A DNA stretch of 64,000 nt from Chelonoidis abingdonii (GCF_003597395.2 NC_133778.1:16597566-16661565), one strand, 5' to 3'; numbered from the stretch's first letter, positions 32,181 through 43,362 are shown. Numbers and translations: made by a program. Notes: a model not told the origin generated them from the sequence alone.

Positions 32181-34055
32181 TGCAGAGATATCTTGAAGCA
32201 AAAGAGCTAAATTCAATCCTCAGCACAGGGGAAGTGTGAGCATCTGGTCCATATATTTTTAAAATCCAGATTCTTTACCAGGGTTATTAATAACACCATA
32301 AATGATAGCAACTGCATTAAGTTTAATAATCCATCTATTTCTTCTGTTTTTTTCAAGACAAGAGAAAAGAGCAGTCTAGGAAACTTATTTTACTTTAAAG
32401 GAATCAACAAAGAAAGAACGAACACATACAAAATCTACACAAGAGAGCACAGTGTGTGAGGATCCCTCTACAATGGCAGCCATTTGGGCTGACTCACAGG
32501 GTGGTCTGTTACATATGGGCTGGGGATCAGAAGCATACACTGTTCTTAAAGGTGCACCACACGCTTCCCTCTCTCCAACCTTACATACCTGTATGCCACT
32601 CTTCTCACCACCTGTGCTATTTGCTTCCTTTTTGTATTTTTGTCATCTGGACATAGGCTGCTCAGTTTCATTCTTGTTTCTAGTCAATTTCATTTTCAGC
32701 TAGATCCTCATGGACTAATAGGATGTAATGTTTGGGTGCAAATACTGCAGGGAGATGTTTATTATTAAAAACTTTAAAAAAACATAGGCATCTTTTTATT
32801 GTCCTTGACAAATCTATTATTCTGTTGTTTTGCAAAATCTTGTTTATAGAAAACTCGAATTTTGGGTCAAGATTTTACCTATGCTCCTTTAAACGGAATG
32901 ACTGGTTGGTGACATTTAAACTTGCATTCTGGGACAATGGTCTATAATTCAACATAACAGACAGTTGCTGCTTTGCCTGGCCTGGGTTACTCAATGAGAA
33001 GACAGAATTCCCCCATTTCTCTTGCTGCCACATGAGCCTTTCAAGCCAAGGTTCAGGTCACTGATTGCTGATGGAACAGCATGTGAGGTGCGGATGAACT
33101 GCTTGTATAATTTACATCTCTGCCTTTCTTTAGCATTTGCTGGCATGTCTCTCTCCTATTCAAGGGGAATGTTCATCTTCAAGCTGCCCTGGTGCTATTA
33201 ACATTATGTGAAATGAGTTACTAGCGGGAACATCAACTTTATTGGTTCCCCCAAATAGCAGCACCCGCACATGGAATACATAGGCCAAAGGTCACCCAGT
33301 CTTCTGCAGGGACAGGCCTCAGCAGGGAGCCCTCTAATTGGCTGATATTGATCTGCAAATTGAGCCATGTTGTGATTAATTCCGGTCCAAAATCTCCTGT
33401 CACACCAAAGCAATAGGTCAAGGTTTTGAAGCTGGGTCAGCTATAGCCAGGGCTTTTAAATGGAGCAGAGGTCCTTTAAGAGGTGAGTGAAGGATTGCTG
33501 CTGGTTAATATCATCCCAGGCTGCCAATATTAACCCCTGGAACCAACTGCACTCAGCTTCATAGCTATTACTAATAGCAGCTTAATGGCACACTAATGTC
33601 AAGTGAACAGAAGTTATCAGCTTGATTCTATGACTGATGAGGGATTTATCACCACTCTGGCTTCCACTTGCTGCTCACTGGATCTTTTTCCAATTTATCA
33701 TTGCTGTTGACCAGAGTATATGGTTTCATAATTAATTTGGGGGAGGGAGGAGGTTAAACTATTTTTCCTGCTTCTGATTTCCTCCACATTTCACTCCCAC
33801 TAGCTCATGCTGAGCTGTTGTATTTTAAGTAAAGAGCAGGAAGGATTTCACCAGCTGCCAGTCAAACTGAATTTTCAGGCATCTACAGTGCCAGAAAAGC
33901 CTGTGCTGTGAGTAGAGCTACTGAATAGCATGGCAACCCAAACAATTCTGGGGTCTCCTGGGATCACTGGCCTAGATCCTCAAAGTTAGGGTCCTAACTT
34001 CTGTTCTCTTGTGCTTCTCCTGTGCAAAGCAGAACAGTGCGTCTTACTACTTTAG
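32181..34055. other. No recognised feature
   Basis: This 1.9-kb stretch holds no repeat or gene I can recognise. Frames of 60-83 codons are unremarkable. Confidence 0.45.
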
Positions 34056-34192
34056 GTGCCTTGTAGCAATATAGTATATTCATTATTATTATTATTATTA
34101 TTTTGTATTAGAGCAGCGGATAGAGGCCCCAACCGAGGTCAGGGCCCATTCTGCTAGGTGCTGCACAAACACATAGTGAGAGACAGGGTTTG
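34056..34192 (-). repeat. MIR/L2-type SINE tail fragment with ATT microsatellite
   Basis: An (ATT)n run at 34081-34102 is the reverse complement of the AAT-rich tail. It is followed by GGCCCCAACCGAGGTCAGGGCCCATTCTGCTAGGTGCTGCACAAACACATAGTGAGAGACAGGG, the antisense of the conserved 3' segment. Confidence 0.8.
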
Positions 34193-34220
34193 CCTTGGAT
34201 ATGGGACTGGCCTTGCAAAA

Positions 34221-34436
34221 AAGCCAAGTATTAGCCAGGATGGGTAAGCAATGGTGTCCCTAGCCTCTGTTTGTCAGAGGATGGAGATGGATGGCAGGAG
34301 AGTGATCACTTGATCATTGCCTGTTAGACTCACTCCCTCTGGAGCACCTGGCATTGACCACTGTTGGCAGACAGGATGGTAGGCTGGATGGACCCTTGGT
34401 CTAACCCAGTATGCCTGCTCTTATGTTCTTATGTTC
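34221..34436 (+). repeat. CR1 3' end, plus orientation
   Basis: TTAGCCAGGATGGGTAAGCAATGGTGTCCCTAGCCTCTGTTTG, ATCACTTGATCATTGCCTG, GGAGCACCTGGCATTGACC and GGATGGACCCTTGGTCTAACCCAGTATG lead to a terminal TTATGTTCTTATGTTC repeat. This is the 3' terminus of the CR1 subfamily seen in reverse at 26591 and 27651. The short direct repeat tail is intact. Confidence 0.9.
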
Positions 34437-34959
34437 AAGTACTGGAATATTTAATCATGGCAAAATTCAAATGCTACTTTCTGGAAACTCCAAAAAAAAC
34501 CCAACCCCAAGCTGTACTGACAACTAATTGCAATTATCCTGTACCTGGTAAGGGACAAAAATGCACAATTAATCTCTGATTTAGTAGATTGCTTTAACAG
34601 GGAATTATAAGGCTTATACATGACATTCATAATATATATTACACCAAAAAACCCTCTGCTAAAAGAACATTATTAAGGTTGCAAAGTCAAACACTCAGAA
34701 GTTAGGAAATTCCACAATTTAGCTTGCCTGTGAAATCTGATTCAGCCCCATTATGGTACAGTTTTCAATTATATGATCACATGCTATTTTTCCTGGCCCC
34801 TGCCTCATTCAGTGCACAAGGTGGCTGGTGCTCATTTACTAAGCAGCTAGTCAATATTTTGTTTTCTCCCCGTTCAGTGTGTGATTCCCCAGGCATTCTT
34901 TAATACACACGATTCAAATTCTACTCTGAAGACAGAATTATTAAATTCCTCATGGGTTT
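34437..34959. other. No recognised feature
   Basis: No repeat or gene recognised. Confidence 0.4.
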
Positions 34960-35070
34960 TCTATGGTGCTTATCGTTAAATTATTTGAGTGCTTTGCAGT
35001 ACCTTGGGGAAGTGAGGGGTGGCGTTATCCCAGTTTACAGATGGGGAACTGAGGGATAACGAGATTATGG
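34960..35070 (-). repeat. MIR-type SINE fragment, minus orientation
   Basis: TGCTTTGCAGTACCTTGGGGAAGTGAGG then GTTATCCCAGTTTACAGATGGGGAACTGAGG matches the reverse complement of the MIR core and tail junction. Confidence 0.65.
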
Positions 35071-35240
35071 CCAAAAGTATCCACTAATTTTGAGTGTCCA
35101 CTCTGAACACGTAGAATCTGATTTTTCAGAATATTTTGCCCTTATATATTCAAAGCTCAGCTCTCATAGACTTCAGTCGTTGTTGTGAGCGCTCAGCACT
35201 TCTACAAATAGTCTTCAGGGTCTCAGGTCAAACACCATTA
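35071..35240. mobile_element. Fold-back element fragment, GCTCAGCAC/TCTGATTTTTCAG words
   Basis: AATCTGATTTTTCAGAATATT and GAGCGCTCAGCACTTCTAC flank CTCATAGACTTCAGTCGTTG, the decayed hinge. Only one arm is clear. Confidence 0.4.
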
Positions 35241-35589
35241 GCGACCACCTCTGAAAAATTTGGTTTAAGTGAACACCACAGAGGAATGTTGTGGCAGGGT
35301 CAGGAATAGAAGCCAATTCCACAGGGCGGCTTTTAACAGCCTTAATCATCAGGCCATCCTCTCTCTTCCTGCAATCTCCTGCCTCCATCCAACTTCTGAA
35401 ACAAATGAAGCAGGCAACCTTAATTCTAGCATTTCCTAGCTTCCGAGTGCTTGACTTCGCAACCTTAGTAGTGTTTTCTTAATGTCGGGGTTTTTGTGTG
35501 CGTGTTTTCCTAGATTTTTAAAAAGCCAAACTGAAAACACAAAAATTCAATCATGTGGCCTCATATTGACATCTGCATGGGTCTTCAGC
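35241..35589. other. No recognised feature
   Basis: No repeat or gene recognised. Confidence 0.4.
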
Positions 35590-36260
35590 AGGGTTGGAAC
35601 CTACAGAGGCCTCAAACAGACCTCTGCCTTGTGAGCTGACTGAGTAACTGATGGCAGAAGCAGGTTATCATCCTCAATGTGCACCAGCATTAGAGGGGGA
35701 TGGGGCACGCTGCCAGTGGATTGCACAGTTACTGGCTGACAGCAAAGAGGTGGTGAAACTCAGGGATGTTGGGTTCTGTTCCAGGTCCTGGAGGGGAAAG
35801 TGGTTTAATGGGCACAGGCTCTTCTTCTCACTTCTCTTTCAGCGATCCCTGCAACCCAGCTTTGTCCCAGTCCTGTCTCTTCCTAGCCATCACTCCTTGT
35901 CCTATTCCCTGTCTCCACTCAAGCTTCTCAGCTCCATCCTGGTCTTCTTGCCTAGCAAGTCATAATCTTATGCTTCTAGGCTTCCCACCCACTCTCACTC
36001 TCATTCCACACGACACGTCCCAGTCTCCTTGACCAACCAGTCCGTGTTCCCCAGTGCCACCCTACCCTCTGTCTTCTTGCCCAGCCAGTCCCAGTCCTTC
36101 ACTTTTGGCTCCTCATGCAATCCGTCTCTTGGTTTTGGAAACAGCTGGACTGTTTTGGCTGAAATTTTCCCCAATAATTCAGCCCAAAGCAGACCCCTGG
36201 AATGCAAAATTTCAGCCTGAACCGTTACAGTTTGGCAAAGTTCTACACAATTGAAAACAG
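35590..36260. repeat. Unclassified C/T-rich repeat-like block
   Basis: The block contains degenerate reiterations of a motif like TCTTGCCNAGCNAGTCNNA at about 35946 and 36076, with related sequence around 36030. It resembles a dispersed turtle repeat that I cannot classify. Frames of 63-104 codons are open because of composition. Confidence 0.35.
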
Positions 36261-36446
36261 GGTCCCATAATGCATCAGGCAACATTGATAATCGGTGGTG
36301 CTCCAAGTCCTGCCTCTCATCATAACACTAACTTGTGCTGTGCAGAAATTTCACTCTTCCTGCTGAGTTAACTGTAGATAAAAATCTTATTAGCTTTAAT
36401 TAGCCCCAATGGCACTGCTCATGCCAGTAAAGTTAAGCATGTGCCG

Positions 36447-36560
36447 TAAATGTTTGCAGGAGATTGTAGACTGTAAGCTGTTCTGGGCAAGGACCATCCT
36501 TTTGTTATGTACAGGGCCTAGCACAATGGGGCCCTGTTTGGGGACCCAAAGTGCTACTGC
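36447..36560 (+). repeat. MIR/L2-type SINE tail fragment
   Basis: AGACTGTAAGCTGTTCTGGGCAAGGACCATCC, then TGTACAGGGCCTAGCACAATGGGGCCCTG and GGGACCCAAAGTGCTACTGCAATA, is the conserved 3' tail in the sense orientation. Confidence 0.8.
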
Positions 36561-37240
36561 AATATAAGAAAGAGAGAAAACTGTGTTCAAGGTTAACAGC
36601 TAATATACAGATAGCACTTGTATGGTGTATACTGTAGTAATGAAATAACTGCTCTAGCTTGTGTTATTGGAGGTGCTATGGTGATGGGGGGTCATATAAG
36701 TATTTACAGTAGATGGATAGATTAGATTAGTTTCCTGTAGTAACACATCTACATTGTTCTATCACAAGGTCTGTAAAGAATCATATAAATACCTGTGGGT
36801 AGAGTAGATCTGGATGGTGCCAGTTCAAAATCTTTTGCTCACTTGCTACCCCCCACCCCCGTTTTCATTTATTCAGCGTCTTCCTCTGCTGGTTACCAGG
36901 CCACCATAATAAACACAGTTTTGTTCTAGGACATTCGTGGTGCTTGTGTGTATTATTGTGTAAAAGATGAGGTAAATAGGCCAGGTATTGGGGGGGAATC
37001 CCCGAAACTTCAAGGCAAATGCAAGGGCTAATTTGGATTTGAGTTTTGTTTTTGTCTGAACCATCAAAGCTCAAAGGCTATGGGATAAGAGATTCATGTT
37101 TTGGCCCAATCTATTGGTGTAACTAGAAAGCAGACAAAATCATTGATGACTCAGGGCAGCAGAGTTTCTTTCCTATAAGCAATATTGCTGGGAATGTTAA
37201 AGCTGAGCAACATCTGCTCAGAATTAGATGACTCACATAG
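36561..37240. other. No recognised feature
   Basis: No repeat or gene recognised. Confidence 0.4.
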
Positions 37241-37345
37241 AATCACAGACCGGGAAGGGACCTCGAGAGGTCTAGTTCAGTCCCCCACATGATGCTTCCT
37301 GGCACTTCCAAGGCTTTGCTCAGCTCTTTAGGAAAGAATCACTAA
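37241..37345 (-). repeat. CR1 3'-region fragment, minus orientation
   Basis: ATAGAATCACAGACCGGGAAGGGACCTCGAGAGGTCTAGTTCAGTCCCCC is the reverse complement of the hallmark amniote CR1 3' segment (GGGAAGGGACCT and AGGTC blocks). Confidence 0.85.
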
Positions 37346-37937
37346 CATAAGAGCCCCTTGAAAACCTTCTAAGAGTCCATTAAACAAATAAATGAACAAA
37401 CCAAGGGTTAATGACTTATCCATGGACTTATCTGTGAGTTAAGTGGAAACCCAGCAATTTGCTATAGACTGCGCATGGCATTTTAGTGGGAATCCGCCAC
37501 TCCACCACAGCTTCAGGTTTTGACTAGCTCACTTTCCTTATGGTTGCAGGAACGATTGGCATATTTCACAGGTGTGTTGTCCTTAGGCACGTGAACTTGC
37601 TTCCCATACACTTGTATTGTTTTAGTTAATTTCAGTAGTAATGTGATCATGAAACCACTCACTCTCTACATCTTGGCAAAGGCATTTCCTCTCAGAAAGT
37701 TTAATCCTGACTGGTTCCTCAGTTCCTGTTATCATACAGAAGAGTGTGTTTTTATTACGCTCTGAGCATTAGTGAATGATTCCAGGCCTATGGAAAACGC
37801 TCTGATATGAAATGACTGGACAGAAATGTGCTTAACTATCAGAACTGTTAGCTGGCTTTTCCCTGTGCCCATCCCTTTGGAAACATGGGAGATCTGATCT
37901 GAATAAGTCTGGTCTCGCTAGATGCTCATAATATGCT
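37346..37937. other. No recognised feature
   Basis: No repeat or gene recognised. Confidence 0.4.
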
Positions 37938-38862
37938 TGTAAGGGAGTGGACTCACCCCTGCAGTGCCTCCTGCTGATCGTCCATGGGAATTAGCTCTTC
38001 AACCCATGAACGCACTCTACAGGCTGGTGATCTGCCTTACTGCTGGCCCCTGTATCCCTCCCAGGACCCCAGTCCTAGGGTGAACAGATCACCCAGGTCA
38101 AATATCGGGAGGTGGGGGGGCAGGGCGGGGGCAGAGGGGAAAAAAAATGGCAGCAGAGCAAAAAAAAACCAAACAATCCCCCACGCCTGATTCCTTCTCC
38201 CTCCGCAAGCACCGAAGGGAGGCCCAGGAGACTCAGGGGAGCGCGGGGTTGGGATGAGTGTGAGTCCGGCCTGGCCCCAAGCAGGCAGGACTCGAGCACG
38301 GTACCTGGAGGGAAAGTAGGGGGTGGCCTGCGGGGCCAGGCAGCGACTGTTCTCCCCACCTGGGCAGCAGGACTTGGGAGCAGCCGCTGCTGCAGCTCCC
38401 ACTGCCGCGGGGGGAGGAAGTGGCCGTTGGCCAAGCTTGGCGGCTGTGGCTTTGGCGCCCACGAACCCCCAAGCCCGAGCCTGCTGCGGGGACCCAGCAG
38501 CACGCACGCTGTGCCCAGCCCCTGGCCAGTCACGTCTGGGCTGGCTGCCCAGCTGGTGCAATCCCATGGGCAGCCCCGGAGTGGGAGCAGCAGGCCTCAG
38601 CCTCCCCATCCTGCTCAAGTCCCGCAGGGCAACGAACGGGGTTGAGCTGCCAATGCCTCTGCCGTGGGATTGCACCAGTTGGGCAGCCAGCCCAGACGCG
38701 ACTGGCCAGGGGCTGGGCGCAGCGTGCACACTGCTGGGTAAACGCAGCAGGCCCAGGCTCGAGGGGTTCGGGCCCAGGTGCCACGTGCTTGGCCACTTCC
38801 TCCCCCCGCGGCAGTGGGAGCTGCAGCAGCGGCTGCTCCCGAGTCCCGCTGCCAGGTGGGGA

Positions 38863-38908
38863 GGCGCTGGTCACCTCTCAGCTGTTAACACCAGTCAGAA
38901 AACATACT
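38863..38908 (+). repeat. 46-bp patch in the right arm, inverted copy of 40306-40351
   Basis: This segment (GGCGCTGGTCACCTCTCAGC onward) interrupts the palindrome: the left arm has unrelated sequence of about 75 bp at the matching place (38290-38360). It equals the reverse complement of 40306-40351 at 45 of 46 positions. The arms resume pairing on both sides of it. Confidence 0.9.
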
Positions 38909-39065
38909 CAGGGCCAGGCCGGACTCACACTCACCCCAGCCCTGCGCTCCCCTGAGCACAGCGTGCTTGGCAAGAGGCAGGGATTTGGGGAGGGAGCCAA
39001 TGGGGAAGGAGAGGGCGGAGTCGGAGCAGGGGAGGGCGCGAGCCTTTCTGGGCTCTGGAGCCTTT

Positions 39066-39120
39066 GCTTGTTTGTCCAGTGTCCCGACCTAACATTGGTC
39101 GGGATGCAGGACAAACAAGC
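39066..39120. repeat. Subterminal hairpin of the fold-back transposon
   Basis: GCTTGTTTGTCC (39066-39077) pairs with GGACAAACAAGC (39109-39120). GTCCCGACC (39081-39089) pairs with GGTCGGGAT (39097-39105) around a loop TAACATT. It is a 12+9 bp stem with one wobble and 3-nt bulges on both sides. Confidence 0.9.
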
Positions 39121-39714
39121 AAATATCGGGACGGTCCCAATAAAATCAGGACATCTGGTCACCCTACCCAGTCCCCTTTATCCAGGTTGCTGCCCCCCTG
39201 GCAGTACCCCCACACACTAGGTCTCCCCACTCAGGAAAACCCCCACCCACTAACCCCACCTCGCCTCAGTGTAAGGCTACTGCCAGTCACCATCTAGCCC
39301 CACTCCCTGGGGCAAACTGCAGTATACACCACTCATCACAGGCAAGGTTGGGTTGGACCTGCTGCCTCTCTCTATAGCTGGGCTGCCCCTCTGCAGCCCC
39401 AGTACTGGTCTTAGGCCCTCAGCTAGGGCTGCAGCTTAGGGCATTCCTAGGCCAGAGCTCCCCAGCTCCACTCCCTCCCAGTATCCTGCTCAGCTTCCTA
39501 GCAGCCAAGCTCTTCTTTCCCTACAAGCAGAGAGACTCCTGAGCGTCTAGCTGCCCTGGCCTTCTTATAAGGCCCAGTTAGTCTGTTTGGGGCATGGCCC
39601 CACCTGCAGCCACTTCCCCCAATCAGCCGGGGTTTTGCTCCCTTCCCCAGCCCCAGCCCTCTGCAGGACTTTTCCAACCCCTTCAGGGCTGGAGCGGGTG
39701 CTCACCCCGCTACA

Positions 39715-40305
39715 ACGCTATCTATGTAAACATGAACAACATAAAAGAGCACATTTGTGAGAGCACCTGTTTTTCAGGCCAGACACTCAGTCAAACCAAG
39801 GGTGATTTTCCCCATTAATCCAGCATGTGAAATCAAAGATTTTGAGGATGGCCACATGCAGGAGACTCTCAGGCTGCAGATTAAGCTACGTCTGCAGGGA
39901 CTGACCGGGAGCTTGGGCACTATGCCCCTACCATGGGGAAGCATGGCAAAGTGGCAGTGACATGGAGGAATGCATTTGAGAGAAAGGAACGAAGAGACAG
40001 GAATACTCTAAGGCCCCAGCTCTGCTCAGGGTGTGTACTCATCTTAATAGTGAATAATGGCCTGCTCTAAGTTTGGCAATAGCAATGCCTTCTGCTAGCC
40101 AGACACCTCACGAAAACAGCCTGTACTGCAAGTCCTCTTTTGCAATCCAGCAATCTACTACCTACCGTCTATGGAACTTGGCAGGGCTTCTCCGTGGCAC
40201 AGTTTTATTGAGCTACCTGCTTCTTGTTTTCAGCACCCAGGAACACGAGAAAGTGATTGATGGGGGGAGGGCAGGTGGCAGGAATGCACGGAACCCCCAC
40301 TAGCA
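39715..40305. other. No recognised feature
   Basis: No repeat or gene recognised. Confidence 0.4.
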
Positions 40306-40351
40306 AGTATGTTTTCTGACTGGTGTTAACAGCTGAGAGGTGACCAACGCC
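40306..40351 (-). repeat. Inverted partner of the 46-bp patch at 38863-38908
   Basis: This single-copy-looking sequence is the reverse complement of the patch inside the transposon. Its surroundings (40250-40305 and 40352-40420) show no similarity to the transposon, so it looks like the original and the patch like the copy. Confidence 0.85.
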
Positions 40352-41529
40352 ATCTCTGTAACAAGCAAACAAGGGAACATGACCTGCCTTCTTGTCAGTT
40401 ATAAGAGCTCTCTGGTTACACTCTAATAGCTTGCAGTAAAAGTCAGTAACATAGCTGAGCTCAAATCAATGCAGATGGTGTTCGAGGGGGGGAGGGGAGC
40501 AAGATAAGTAGGAGAGGCATTGGGGGTATCTAAGCTAGAAATAAGGTTGCAATTAACCTTAACTCTCCCAGGCTCTCAAAGTATCAGGTCACTGCCAGAT
40601 TTTCTCTTCTATTCTGCAAATTGGGAACATTTTGCTGTGAATATGGATGATCAGAAATCCTACGACATGACAAGTACGCTGACGGCTAAAGGCACCCTTC
40701 CTGAAGGGCTGATTCTTATGGTATGTTTAATAACGAACCAAGATCTTCCCTACATTGCCTATATGTTACAAGTCATCAGCTTTACAGTGACATGGGAGCT
40801 GTGCCACAGAATCATACCAGAAAATATGCTATGCTGCCTTATCAACTGAAATCTGGGGAGGTTTATTTTGTTTTTAAAACCCCTTTCTTACAATCTCATC
40901 TCATCAGAGAACCGCACCTGATCAATAATTAAAATAGAGAAGGATAATGTCATGAAAACCTTTCCCGAATGCTCCAAGTAAAATTCATTAGCTACTCCAC
41001 TCGCTGTGCCGCTCATCACAATGTTGTGAGGTCCCCAATGTATAGTAATATGTTGGTGGCGTCTTTACGCTGTAAGCCCTGCAGAGAATTAGAGACAAGA
41101 GTCTTTGAGAGTATTAGTCACTGGCATTCCCTTCTGGGATCCTGCTTCACCTCCAGCTTTGATTGCATCATTTGTGAATGTGTGTATAAGACAGAGAAGG
41201 AGAGAGAGTGAGATGGATGACACTTTTTCTGGTCACATTCACAGAATCCAGGGAATCTATAGTAAAATCCCACAGACTGATTCAACTGTCAATTCTAGTT
41301 TTAAAAAAAACCCACCAGAGTAAAACACAGAAACGGAGAGGCCTTGTTTCAATGGATTCCAGCTCAGAGATCAGGTACATTCCATTATGACACATGAAAA
41401 AGCGGCAACACCGTTGGTCTCTCTGTTGAGGGTGCCAACCAAGCTGACTGTTAGGACCTAGCTCAACTGTAACAACTCTTACTGCCGCAGGATTCTGGCT
41501 ACACCACTGCTCTCTCCTGACCCAGTTAC
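40352..41529. other. No recognised feature
   Basis: No repeat or gene recognised. Frames of 60-109 codons here carry no identifiable domain. Confidence 0.45.
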
Positions 41530-41645
41530 AAATGGGTGGGATTTTCAAAAATCACTCAGCTTTAGCGTAACTGTTCTCTCTCTGAAGCAATAGCAACAGT
41601 TTCACTGATGTCACTGAGTTGGGCCAGCACTGAGCCCCTACAGAA
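41530..41645. mobile_element. Partial fold-back element, GTGGGATTTTCAAAAATCAC end
   Basis: The left end is typical, and a decayed hinge (ACTGATGTCACTGAG) and TGGGCCAGCACTGAGCC follow. The right arm is incomplete. Confidence 0.45.
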
Positions 41646-42322
41646 GTCCCACCAAATGTGGTTAAAAGTTACATGGTTAGTCTGAGACTTTAGCTCAGTA
41701 ATGGGGACAGGGGCAGGTCCAGGATACAGTACAAATTTCAACCGAGTTGTAATTGGAACGTGGAGCAACGTGTAATTGGAACAGTAGCATTGTAACCTTT
41801 ATAATCCCCTGACTTGGCTGCGATTAACGATAGGATCTGAATGTGGTTGTGGTGCCCTTTGGTGCAATTCAAGGTGTTGCTACTGATTTCCAAGAGTCAA
41901 ATTACCAACAAATCTCACATGTGGGCAAAGTACTGCTTATATACTCTTTGCACATACACAGGATGAGCTATAGTTTCAAAGATCCATGGATGCCTCTAGG
42001 CAGGCTGCAAATTAGGGGAGATCTGTGCATGGTCATAGACTAGAGATTTTGGCTGTGTAACTAGCACTGGGATTTTGAAAAAGGGCTTCTACTCTTCAGC
42101 TATACAGCTGCTTCTTCTCCATGCCCACTGCAAGACAGTGCCACCTTATCACTTTTTTTGTAGTTACTTCAAGGTATATTAAAATGAGGTCCTGGTGGCT
42201 CACTGCATGGACATAAATGAAAGAAGCTTAAAAATATTTTTGACCATATATTGGCCAGGGACAGGATAGATGTTGCAAGGATTAGCAGGTGCAGGTTGGG
42301 CCAAGTTTAATACAAAGCACAC
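41646..42322. other. No recognised feature
   Basis: No repeat or gene recognised. Confidence 0.4.
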
Positions 42323-42678
42323 AGAGCTGGTAGAAAACTGGGTTTTTTTCTAGCAGAAATTCAAATACCAAAAAATGTTGGTCAAACTCCAAAATATTTG
42401 ATTTGGAAATGCTTGCTGCAGTGTTTGATGGGAGCTGCAGTCTGGGGCCACAAACTGCCATTCTCCTCTATAGACCAGGCTCTCTGATCAGAATACATCT
42501 CTAATGAAGCAGCATGGTCTCCCCATTTGGAGAAGGGAGATAGTGCATCATGGGATTCCCTGGTCATGGTGCATCATGGGAGATGTAGTCTGGATGGAGA
42601 ACCTGGAGGGGAAAAAAAACCATTGCCAATTTTTTTTAAAACAAAAATTAAAATATTTTCTGTTTGCTGACCAGTTCT
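42323..42678. mobile_element. TTTTGA-rich element with internal CATGATGC block (copy 3)
   Basis: The ends are AGAGCTGGTAGAAAA and TTGCTGACCAGTTCT, an inverted pair like copy 1. The middle (42417-42600) reads GCTGCAGTGTTTGATGGGAGCTGCAGTCTGGGG and later GCATCATGGGAGATGTAGTCTGG, the same inserted module as in the copy at 25460-25925. Confidence 0.7.
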
Positions 42679-43070
42679 ATTCACAACCAATAAGCAGACC
42701 AACGCCACTGGTTTGCCTGACCCATCCATTTGCTTTATCAGCTAAGGTCACAAGCACTGTACCACTTTATTCCCAGTCATCTCAGGCATTTTGTCAATGG
42801 TTACCAAGATGTCCACAGCATGAATCAAATCAATAGTGTGATCAATATTAGCCATGAAAGCCTCTGGTAGGCGGTTGCCATGCATTTGACTAGATTTTAG
42901 CTTAGTGTTTATGGAATGTTTTAATTACTGGTGCATCCTCATAGAAAAGTCTGCTCAAAAGCCTGTTTTACATTAAATCCAGATTGCAACACGGTCTGAG
43001 TAAACGGATGTGCCACATCTTTCTGAAACCCATTGCATTTGTTTGTCCTCTCTTACTTAGGCCATGATTC
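42679..43070. other. No recognised feature
   Basis: No repeat or gene recognised. Confidence 0.4.
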
Positions 43071-43205
43071 TTAATACCAAGTACAGTGTTTATTAGTGGA
43101 AATCAGTGGGCAAAAAAAATATTTTAGTGACTTCAATGAAATTTCTCACTGTAGTAAGTTCTATACCCAGTATTAATAGTTTTCAGGATCAAGCCATTAG
43201 ACTGC
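43071..43205. mobile_element. Decayed fold-back element
   Basis: GGCCATGATTCTTAATACC on the left and AGTTTTCAGGATCAAGCC on the right are degenerate inverted ends. GTGACTTCAATGAAATTTC is the hinge. Confidence 0.4.
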
Positions 43206-43362
43206 AAACCCTTCAGTGCAGGGAATGTGATCGAATCCAAAAAGTTAACAGAAGTTAGTCTGGGAGTTAACAGAACTGGGTTCATTTGTTGGTTTTACCA
43301 CAGGCTTCCTATGTGATTGGTACCTTACTTCATCTTTGAAATGGGAATCACAATACTTCGTG

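Larger units (their letters stand above)
38076..39166. mobile_element. Large GC-rich fold-back transposon with perfect 8-bp target duplication
   Basis: The ends TAGGGTGAACAGATCACC and ACATCTGGTCACCCTA match those of the small MITEs at 13619 and 31045. CCCAGTCC flanks both sides exactly (38068-38075 and 39167-39174). The interior is a long imperfect palindrome: about 38215-38605 pairs with about 38612-38965. For example GCTGCAGCTCCCACTGCCGCGG near 38388 pairs with CCGCGGCAGTGGGAGCTGCAGC near 38807. A separate hairpin lies at 39066-39120. GC content is high and CpGs are many. Open frames of up to 266 codons (38420-39220) and 230 codons (38037-38729 minus) arise from this composition and run across the element ends. 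They are not genes. Confidence 0.92.
37938..39714 (-). mobile_element. Solo LTR (minus orientation), split by a 1.1-kb fold-back transposon
   Basis: On the minus strand the element starts TGTAGCGGGGTGAGCACCCG (plus 39714 downward) and ends at plus 37938 with CTTACA. The flanks ATGCT (37933-37937) and ACGCT (39715-39719) form a 5-bp target duplication with one transition. A TATA-type box (TTATAAGAAGG on the minus strand, near 39568) fits the orientation. The LTR is contiguous if 38076-39166 and one copy of its CCCAGTCC duplication are removed, giving about 678 bp. No internal retroviral region is present, so it is a solo LTR. I recognise the sequence at 37950-38075 and 39175-39714 as a common turtle LTR. 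Confidence 0.75.

Noticed and set aside
38037..39220. Open frames of 230, 210, 266, 177 and 152 codons
   Set aside because: They overlap on both strands in every frame, lie in a GC-rich palindromic transposon and cross its ends. Stops are rare there because of composition.
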